Source: Gordonia liuliyuniae
GTDB lineage: Bacteria > Actinomycetota > Actinomycetes > Mycobacteriales > Mycobacteriaceae
DNA: 64,000 nt
Assembly (NCBI RefSeq): GCF_021739025.1
Contig: NZ_JAKKOT010000001.1
Coordinates: forward strand, 170,586 to 234,585
Reading direction: 5' to 3'
The notes beneath the pieces are model-generated. The model was not told the origin of the DNA, did not search any database, and saw only the letters and a program-made list of their open reading frames with translations. Shown here piece by piece: positions 57,877-64,000 of this stretch. Within the stretch, counting starts at the first letter, position 1, and every line of letters begins with the position of its first letter. A program made the translations under genes and the position numbers.

Positions 57877-58968
57877 TCAATTGTTGCGTCCGCGAGCGGC
57901 CACGCGCCACACATCGACGATGAGTCCACCTTTGGCGACGGCGACCTCGTCGACCAGATTGAGGACCGTGCAGACGTGGTTCGGCACCACACGCACCCGC
58001 GACCCCCGCACGGGAAGCTTTGCGTCACCAGGAAATTCGACAGTCGCGTGATGTTCGGACAACCCGGTGACCCGTGCGTCGGGGTAGTCGATGAGCCGAC
58101 CGAACCCCGACGCGTAGCCTGGTCGGTCCGCACCGAGGACCTTGCTGCCCGCGTCGAGCACGATCCGCCGCTCAGGCCCGTCGGACTGGCTGATGACGGT
58201 CGCGAGGACGGTCAACGCGATGTCGGACGGCTCGGTCCGGCCCAGTTCCCACTGCTGCGCGTCACCGAACACGTAGACGCCCGGGCGTAACTCGGTGAGC
58301 GCTCCGCCGTCGGACAGCAACGCGGTCGGCGTCGACCCGCCGCTGCGGACTTTCACCGGGACGCCAGACTCGGCGAGGAGCCGGGACGCTTTCCGCAGCG
58401 ACTTCGCCTCGTCGTGTGCTGCGGAGTCGGCCTGCCCGACCCCGTAGCTATGCCCCGGGAACGTGAACACGCCCGCCACGTGCAGCCCGGCGTCGTCGGC
58501 CGCCGCCGCGATTCCGGTGACGCCGTCCGGATGCACGCCGCTGCGGTGGTGGCCGCTGTCGACCTCGATCAGCACTTCGAAGCGTCGTGCCGCGTCCCCG
58601 AGTCGAGCGCCCGCGTTGCGTACGCCCTCCACCGAGTCGACGCCGAACGAGATGCGGGCGTGCTCGGACGCGGCGACGAGCCGGGCGGCACTCGACCGGG
58701 TGAGCCACAGCGGATACGCGATGAACAGGTCGTCGACCGCCGCTCCACTCGGGTCGGCGAACACTTCAGCCTCACCGATCGTCGCGACCGTCAATCCGGT
58801 TGCGCCCGCAGCGATCTGCTTGCGTGCGATCTCGACGATCTTGTGCGTCTTGATGTGCGGGCGCAGCGCGAGCCCGTTGGCTTGCACAGCGTCTGCCATC
58901 GCCGCGATGTTCCGGTCGAGGATGTCGACGTCGACGATGACCGTCGGCGTGCTCACCATGTCGCCCAT
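57877..58968 (-). CDS. PLP enzyme of the D-threonine aldolase / D-serine deaminase-like family
   Basis: This 363-residue protein has an alanine-racemase-like N-terminal barrel with the PLP Lys in LALRPHIKTHKI, a GHHRSGVHPD block and the C-terminal metal-binding pattern (LSEHHATVEF, VVPNHVCTVLNL) of DSD1-type enzymes. It probably acts on a D-amino acid. ATG 58968 has GGAG seven bases upstream and starts 4 bp after the tgt stop. Substrate undecided. Confidence 0.82.
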   Translation of the reverse strand: MGDMVSTPTVIVDVDILDRNIAAMADAVQANGLALRPHIKTHKIVEIARKQIAAGATGLTVATIGEAEVFADPSGAAVDDLFIAYPLWLTRSSAARLVAASEHARISFGVDSVEGVRNAGARLGDAARRFEVLIEVDSGHHRSGVHPDGVTGIAAAADDAGLHVAGVFTFPGHSYGVGQADSAAHDEAKSLRKASRLLAESGVPVKVRSGGSTPTALLSDGGALTELRPGVYVFGDAQQWELGRTEPSDIALTVLATVISQSDGPERRIVLDAGSKVLGADRPGYASGFGRLIDYPDARVTGLSEHHATVEFPGDAKLPVRGSRVRVVPNHVCTVLNLVDEVAVAKGGLIVDVWRVAARGRNN

Positions 58969-58972
58969 CGGC

Positions 58973-60223
58973 TCACTCCCCAGCTCGCTTGGTTCCCGCG
59001 TAGTAGCGGCCCAGGAACTCGTCCCGGTAGTCGTAGTAGTTCCCGTCCTCGATCGCCTTGCGCGCACGGTCGACGAGGGTGATCGTGAACGACAGGTTGT
59101 GGAGGGTGGCGAGCGTCGACGCCAGGCCCTCCTTCGCCTTGAACAGGTGGTGGAGGTACGCGCGCGTGTACTGGGTCGAGTAGTTGTCGAGTTCGGCGTC
59201 GAGCGGACCGAAATCGTCTCGGAACTTGCGGTTCGTCACGTTGTAGCGGCCGTCGAACGAGTAGATCGCCCCATTGCGGGCGACGCGCGTCGGTGACACA
59301 CAGTCGAACGTGTCGGCGCCGTTCTCGATCGCGGTGAAGATGTCGTCGGGTTCACTGATGCCCAACAGGTGACGTGGCGCGTCGTCGGGGAGTTCGTCGG
59401 TGACCCAGCCGACGATAGTCCCGAGATTGTCCTTCTCCAACGCACCGCCGATCCCGTACCCGCCGAACCCCTTGCCGCCGTTCTCTCGGTCGATCCGGCT
59501 CAGTTCGACGAGGTCGCGCGTCGCCTTACGCCGCAGGTCCTCGTACTGCGCCCCCTGGACGACGCCCCACAGCGACTGCTGCGGCCGGTGCGAGCGTTCG
59601 GCGGACAGTCGATTGTGTTCGGCCAGGCACCGGATCGCCCACTGCCGGGTCCGTTCGAGCGACGTCTCCTGGTATCCGCGGGTGTTCATCAGCGTCGTCA
59701 GTTCGTCGAACGCGAAGATGATGTCGGCGCCCAACTGGTGTTGGATGCCCATCGACACCTCGGGGGTGAACCGGTGCATCGACCCGTCGAGATGCGATTT
59801 GAAGGTGACCCCGTCGTCGTCGACGTTCGCCAACCGTTCCTTGCCTTCGGCGACCCGCGAATCGTCTTGGGGCCCGGTCGCCTCCATCGAGATGACCTTC
59901 TTGAAACCCACCCCGAGGGACATCACCTGGAAGCCGCCGCTGTCGGTGTAGGTGGGACCCGACCAGTTCATGAACGCGCCGAGACCGCCCGCCCGGTCGA
60001 GGATCTCCGGCCCCGGCTGCAGGTACAGGTGGTACGCGTTGGCGAGGACCGCTTGCGCGCCGAGCGCCGCGACCGACTCGGGCAGCACAGTCTTCACGGT
60101 CGCTTTGGTGCCGACCGGAACGAAAGCGGGTGTGTGGATCTCGCCATGCGGAGTGACGATGGTGCCGGTACGACCCGCCGTCCCGTCGAGGGTGGCGCGC
60201 CGGATGAACTCGCTGCTGGTCAC
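58973..60223 (-). CDS. tgt: tRNA-guanine transglycosylase lacking the zinc cysteines
   Basis: This 416-residue enzyme exchanges guanine 34 for a 7-deazaguanine base. It keeps TDSGGFQVMSLG, the catalytic Asp region DTFDCVSPTRVARNG and the terminal YTRAYLHHLFKAKE. At the zinc site, where the family has CxCxxC, this one reads LDAELDNYSTQYTRAYLHHL with no cysteine. The GGLAVGE loop is also altered (GYGIGGALEKD). The GTG at 60223 gives the normal N-terminus. No queuosine precursor genes are nearby, so a salvaged base such as queuine might be its substrate (inference). Confidence 0.85.
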   Translation of the reverse strand: MTSSEFIRRATLDGTAGRTGTIVTPHGEIHTPAFVPVGTKATVKTVLPESVAALGAQAVLANAYHLYLQPGPEILDRAGGLGAFMNWSGPTYTDSGGFQVMSLGVGFKKVISMEATGPQDDSRVAEGKERLANVDDDGVTFKSHLDGSMHRFTPEVSMGIQHQLGADIIFAFDELTTLMNTRGYQETSLERTRQWAIRCLAEHNRLSAERSHRPQQSLWGVVQGAQYEDLRRKATRDLVELSRIDRENGGKGFGGYGIGGALEKDNLGTIVGWVTDELPDDAPRHLLGISEPDDIFTAIENGADTFDCVSPTRVARNGAIYSFDGRYNVTNRKFRDDFGPLDAELDNYSTQYTRAYLHHLFKAKEGLASTLATLHNLSFTITLVDRARKAIEDGNYYDYRDEFLGRYYAGTKRAGE

Positions 60224-60315
60224 AAGGCAATAGTGCCCCACCTGCGTCGGGCCCGATGGGCCGACCCGCGGTTGCATGACCCGATTTCGCTGCTCGTCTG
60301 CATTACCGTGGGACC

Positions 60316-60762
60316 ATGACCCGCACGATGAAGCTCGCCGCCACCGCGGTCCTCGGCCTGTCGATCGCCCTGTCCGCTGCTGCGTGCGGCGACGAACAGG
60401 AAGCGCCGAACGCCGAATCCTCGACGACGGTGGCGACACCGCCCAGCGACCGCAGCGTGCCCGTCGTCCCCGGCCCGAAACCGCGGTCGTCGACGGCCCC
60501 GACGAGCGAGAGCCCCGAGACGGCGACCGGCGACGGTCAGTCGTGTGGCTCGGCGAAGGGACCGGACGGTGCACTGCAGATCCGGGTCGTCGAAGGCGAC
60601 GTCTCGTGTGAGACGGCGACGGGGATCGCGAAGGAGTACAGCCCGCTGATCGCGACCGGGCAACCCCAGGACGTCAACGGCTGGGACTGCGGTCCGTCGA
60701 CGACGGCGGGTGAACTGGCCCGGTGCACCAAGGATTCGCAGGCCTTCGCGTTCGTCCCGTAG
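60316..60762 (+). CDS. Small lipoprotein of unknown function
   Basis: This 148-residue protein has a lipobox (LGLSIALSAAACGD), a Thr/Ser/Pro-rich linker and a C-terminal domain with four cysteines (GQSCGSAKG, VSCETATG, WDCGPST, ARCTKD), suggesting two disulfides. It resembles small mycobacterial lipoproteins of unknown role. Confidence 0.7.
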   Translation: MTRTMKLAATAVLGLSIALSAAACGDEQEAPNAESSTTVATPPSDRSVPVVPGPKPRSSTAPTSESPETATGDGQSCGSAKGPDGALQIRVVEGDVSCETATGIAKEYSPLIATGQPQDVNGWDCGPSTTAGELARCTKDSQAFAFVP

Positions 60763-60783
60763 ACGCCCCAGTCAGCCAGCCCG

Positions 60784-62100
60784 TCAGCCCAGGGCGGTCG
60801 CGACCCGCTCCAACGCGGCCACTCGGCTGCCCTTGACGAGCACGGCGTCGCCCTCGGCCAGGTCGCCGAGAGCCGCGACCGCATCGTCGACGCCCGACAC
60901 GTGGACGGCGTCGTCGCCGTAGTCGGGTTCGTCGACGGCGATCACGGTGATGCCGAGATCCGTGGCTTGCCGGGCGATGTCGCGGTGGGCGGCCGGCCCG
61001 TCCGCGCCGAGTTCGGCCATCGTGCCGACGACGGCGAACCGGCGGCGCGCAGCGAGTCGGGCGAGTGAGGAGAGTCCGGCGGCCATCGACGTCGGGTTGG
61101 CGTTGTACGCGTCGTTGATGACGACGACGCCGGACGGCGTCGTACTCATCTCCATGCGCAGGCCCGACAGCGCGGCGTCGCTGAGTCCGGCAGCGAGCGC
61201 ATCGATCGGGACGCCGAGGCCACAGCCTGCGGCAGCGGCGGCGAGCGCGTTCGGCACCTGGTGTTCGCCGCGAGCCTGCAGATCGATCGCGGTGGAGCCC
61301 CACGGGCTGTGCAGCGTGAACGACGCACGCAACTGGTCGTCGAGCACGATGTCGGTGGCTCGCACGTCGGCGTCGTCGGCCACACCGTAGGTCAGCACGC
61401 GAGCCTGGGTCCGGTCGGTCATGCCTCGGACGATCGGGGCGTCGGCGTTGAGGACGGCGATCCCGTCCGCAGGCAGCGACTCGACGAGTTCGCCCTTGGC
61501 CTGCGCGACGTCGGCGAGCGTCCCGAACATCTCCAGGTGCACGGCTTCGACGCGGGTGATGATGCCGACCGTCGGCGACGCGATGTCGCACAGCAACGCG
61601 ATGTGCCCGACACCGCGCGCGCCCATCTCCAGGACGACGGCTTCGGTGTCGTCGGGCGCGCCGAGGAGCGTGAGCGGCAGTCCGAGTTCGTTGTTGAAGC
61701 TCTTCTCGCTGGCCGCCGTGGCGTAGGTGGTGGCCAGGACTCCGGCCAGAAGGTCCTTGGTGGACGTCTTGCCGACCGATCCGGTGACGCCGACGACGCG
61801 TGGCGGAAGACCCGCCCGCACGGCGCGTCCGAGGTCGGCGAGCGCCAGGGAGGTGTCGGCGACCTGTACGGCCGTCGCGGCGACGCCCGGCTCCGGGGCG
61901 CGGTCGGTCAGATAGACACCAGCGCCCGCGTCGACAGCGTTCGCGATGAAGTCGTGTCCGTCGCGTGCCGCGACGATCGGAACGAAAAGCTGACCTGCTC
62001 GAATGGAACGCGAGTCGATGCTCGCCGACGACACCTCGATGTCGGGTCCGTGGAGCGTTCCGCCGGTGGCTGCTGCGATCTGGCTGGCGTGAAGGTGCAC
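60784..62100 (-). CDS. murF: UDP-MurNAc-tripeptide D-Ala-D-Ala ligase
   Basis: This 438-residue Mur ligase adds the D-Ala-D-Ala dipeptide to the peptidoglycan precursor. It has GVTGSVGKTSTK (ATP), FNNELGLPLTLL, EMGARGVGHI and VINDAYNANPTSM. The GTG at 62100 is chosen for the HLHASQIAAATGG N-terminus. It is divergent from ddl, whose product is its substrate, with 73 bp between them. Confidence 0.92.
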   Translation of the reverse strand: MHLHASQIAAATGGTLHGPDIEVSSASIDSRSIRAGQLFVPIVAARDGHDFIANAVDAGAGVYLTDRAPEPGVAATAVQVADTSLALADLGRAVRAGLPPRVVGVTGSVGKTSTKDLLAGVLATTYATAASEKSFNNELGLPLTLLGAPDDTEAVVLEMGARGVGHIALLCDIASPTVGIITRVEAVHLEMFGTLADVAQAKGELVESLPADGIAVLNADAPIVRGMTDRTQARVLTYGVADDADVRATDIVLDDQLRASFTLHSPWGSTAIDLQARGEHQVPNALAAAAAGCGLGVPIDALAAGLSDAALSGLRMEMSTTPSGVVVINDAYNANPTSMAAGLSSLARLAARRRFAVVGTMAELGADGPAAHRDIARQATDLGITVIAVDEPDYGDDAVHVSGVDDAVAALGDLAEGDAVLVKGSRVAALERVATALG

Positions 62101-62173
62101 TACCCGAACGGTACAGGAATGGCAGAACGGCACAGGCGAGAGCCGACGTAGGCGAACACGTATCCTGGCATCC

Positions 62174-63244
62174 ATGAGCACCCCCCTCCTGCGGTTGGTC
62201 GTCCTCTACGGCGGAGTGTCCGCCGAACACGATGTGTCTCGCGTCAGCGCGGCGCATGTGCTGGCCGCCGCGGATCGCGACAAGTACACGATGGTCCCGG
62301 TCGGCGTCGACAAGAACGGCGTCTGGCACCGCAACGACGCGGTGGCTGCCGCGATCGCGGCAGGTGAGCCGCTGCCGAACCGTCTCGACGTCGAAGGCCC
62401 GGAAGTCGATCCGCTCCAGGTGGTGCGTGGCGACGGTGAGCTGACCGTCGTCTTGCCGCTGCTGCACGGACCGCATGGTGAGGACGGAACCGTCCAGGGC
62501 ATGCTCGAACTGTTCAAGGTGCCGTACGTCGGCTGCGGCGTCCTCGGGTCGGCGCTGTGCATGGACAAGGCGATGGCCAAGGAGGTCGCCGCCCGCGCAG
62601 GCATCCCGCAGTGCGACTGGATCACGTTCCGTGACGGCGTCGACGATGCGCGCACCATCGTCGACCGTGCGATCAACGAACTCGGCCTGCCGATCTTCGT
62701 GAAGCCCGCCAACATGGGGTCGTCGGTCGGCGTTTCTCGTGCGGGTACGGCCGACGAACTCGATAAGGCGATCAACGTCGCACTCCGGTACGACGACGTC
62801 GTCGTCCTCGAAGAAGCGGTCACCGCACGAGAGATCGAGGTCGGTGTCCTCGGCAACAACGCCCCGGACACGACGTTCCCGGGTGAGATCAAGGCAGGCA
62901 GCGACTTCTACGACTACGAGGACAAGTACGTCACCGGGGCAGCCGAACTGATGATCCCGGCTCCGTTGGACGACGCTGCGGTCACGCAGGTCCGGGAGTT
63001 GGCCGCTGACGCGTTCACCGCGCTGCGATGCGCAGGGATGGCTCGGGTCGACTTCTTCTACGAGGAGGGCGGCCGCGGGTGGCTGCTCAACGAGATCAAC
63101 ACGATTCCCGGGTTCACCCCGAGCTCGATGTACCCGAAGATGTGGGAGAACTCGGGGATCGCCTACCCCGACCTCATCGACCGTCTCGTGGCGTTGGCGC
63201 TCGAGGTGCATCGCCGTCGGAGTTCGTTCTCCACCGAGCACTGA
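62174..63244 (+). CDS. ddl: D-alanine-D-alanine ligase
   Basis: This 356-residue ATP-grasp enzyme makes the D-Ala-D-Ala dipeptide for cell wall. It begins LVVLYGGVSAEHDVS and has PLLHGPHGEDGTVQGML, FVKPANMGSSVGVS and LNEINTIPGFTPSSMYPKMW. It is divergent from murF. Confidence 0.95.
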   Translation: MSTPLLRLVVLYGGVSAEHDVSRVSAAHVLAAADRDKYTMVPVGVDKNGVWHRNDAVAAAIAAGEPLPNRLDVEGPEVDPLQVVRGDGELTVVLPLLHGPHGEDGTVQGMLELFKVPYVGCGVLGSALCMDKAMAKEVAARAGIPQCDWITFRDGVDDARTIVDRAINELGLPIFVKPANMGSSVGVSRAGTADELDKAINVALRYDDVVVLEEAVTAREIEVGVLGNNAPDTTFPGEIKAGSDFYDYEDKYVTGAAELMIPAPLDDAAVTQVRELAADAFTALRCAGMARVDFFYEEGGRGWLLNEINTIPGFTPSSMYPKMWENSGIAYPDLIDRLVALALEVHRRRSSFSTEH

Positions 63245-63253
63245 CACCCGCCG

Positions 63254-63298
63254 ACTCTCGCCGGAACCCTCACGGACGAGCCGCGTTCCTGCGAGAGT
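63254..63298. terminator. Hairpin after ddl
   Basis: ACTCTCGC (63254-63261) pairs with GCGAGAGT (63291-63298), extended by GAAC/GTTC, around a 22-nt loop in the 60-bp gap. No T-run follows, so termination is only likely. Confidence 0.4.
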
Positions 63299-63304
63299 GT
63301 CTGG

Positions 63305-63937
63305 GTGACTTATCTTCTCGCCGTCGACTCGTCCATCTCCGGCCCCGACTCGGTGTCACGACCCCTCGTCGCGGAGTTCGCCGACTCGTGGTGTGCGGCT
63401 GGTCCCGACCGCAGCGTCGTCTCGCGTGACCTCGCCGCGAATCCCGTCCCGCACCTAACGACGGCGGGGTTGCATTACGCCGAAGTTCTGCGTCGACCGC
63501 ACGAGAGCGTCGACCCTGCTGCCGCGGACCTTCAACGCGAGTTGATCGACGAGGTCGCGGGCGCCGCGGCCGTCGTGATCGGCGCACCCATGTACAACTG
63601 GTCGATCCCGTCGACGCTCAAGACGTGGCTCGACCACCTGCACGTGCTAGGTGTCACGACGTCGAGCGACGACCAGCCAGGCAGACTGCAGGGCATTCCC
63701 GCGGTTGTAGTGTCGCCGCGCGGTCTGGCGTACGACGATTCCGATCCGGGCCAGGCGGGCGGGCGACCACACGGTGCCTGCGATCGAGAAGATTCTGGCC
63801 GGATCGATGGGCATGGACGTGACGAGCGTGGTCGTCGACTACACGCTCGCCGAGCGTCTGCCTGCGGTCGCCGAACACGCCCCCGCCAGTGAGTCGTCGA
63901 AGGCTGCGGCCCGCGAGCGCATACGAGAGTTGGGGGG
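63305..63937 (+). pseudogene. Frameshifted FMN-dependent NADH-azoreductase-like gene
   Basis: The first 150 codons give a flavodoxin-fold reductase (VDSSISGPDSVSR, VIGAPMYNWSIPSTLKTWLD, VVSPRGLAYD). At about 63755 one extra G in a GGGCGGGCG stretch shifts the frame. The true continuation (DHTVPAIEKILAGSMGMDVT, SVVVDYTLAERLPAV) runs in the next frame up to the poly-G at 63932. Since this is next to low-complexity sequence at the window end, a sequencing error is more likely than a real mutation. Confidence 0.6.
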
Positions 63938-63977
63938 GGGGGGGGGGGGGCCCGGCCCCGCCGGGGGGGGGGTGTTT
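63932..63977. other. Poly-G/C low-complexity end, probable artefact
   Basis: A run of about 19 G is followed by a C/G block, a second G run and TTTTT. It cuts off the reductase reading frame and looks like a read-end or contig-end error, not genomic sequence. Confidence 0.7.
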
Positions 63978-64000
63978 TTGTCCGGCCAGCCCGCGCGGCG

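Noticed and set aside
58973..60574. 533-residue form of TGT
   Set aside because: The extra N-terminus is low-complexity and overlaps the divergent lipoprotein gene; GTG 60223 gives a normal TGT.
60674..63247. 857-codon minus-strand frame over murF and ddl
   Set aside because: It is a high-GC shadow of two well-recognised genes on the other frame and strand.

Overview
The window is about 64 kb of GC-rich chromosome from a mycolic-acid actinobacterium of the order Mycobacteriales (Corynebacteriales). The best fit is Gordonia, Williamsia or Rhodococcus; I infer this from gene content and cannot name a species. Supporting signs are an EphD-type hydrolase/SDR fusion, an MspA-family porin, an HtaA-domain secreted protein with an IdeR/DtxR-like box, and the glnX-glnH-pknG cluster next to mutT3 and thiE/thiO/thiS/thiG in the order known from Mycobacterium.

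Left core region (1-15.5 kb): a secreted Gly/Ala-rich protein running off the left edge and its broken tandem paralog; a large membrane-linked Fe-S reductase (Rv0338c type) with a Lys/Pro/Ala repeat tail; a nuclease-fold protein lying between two near-identical 41-nt hairpins; exodeoxyribonuclease III; an AlaT/AspC-type aminotransferase; an ephD - ferritin-like hydrolase - ferredoxin reductase operon followed by a MerR regulator; a membrane protein and dcd.

Genomic island (15,474-23,378): a 7.9-kb element inserted in the 3' end of tRNA-Gly(CCC), bounded by 27-bp direct repeats. It carries a tyrosine integrase with candidate arm-type repeats, an IS3 element whose transposase is frameshifted at the catalytic Glu, small genes, a two-repeat type I-E-like CRISPR unit without cas genes, an envelope cargo block (MspA porin, secreted amidase, single-pass membrane protein, broken lipoprotein) and an IS21 remnant.

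Middle region (23.4-42.4 kb): FUSC transporter, endoglycoceramidase-like GH5, an MFS pump with divergent TetR, homogentisate dioxygenase plus alpha/beta hydrolase with divergent IclR, HEAT protein, secreted GH1, an SPFH/RHH pair, a PhoD remnant beside a Tat-exported phosphatase, secreted and hydrolase genes, an ATP-grasp enzyme and a membrane transporter-like protein.

Right region (42.4-64 kb): thiamine genes with a TPP riboswitch, a stand-alone LeuA regulatory domain behind a leader-ORF hairpin, mutT3, the GlnX-GlnH-PknG nutrient-sensing operon, HtaA protein, two VOC/AraC pairs, a split NHEJ pair (ligC and a LigD-type polymerase), gluQ and a tgt lacking its zinc cysteines, divergent murF and ddl, and a frameshifted flavodoxin-fold reductase running into a poly-G stretch that looks like a contig-end artefact. 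Two 60-nt inverted-repeat elements with identical 8-nt ends sit downstream of regulator genes 21 kb apart.
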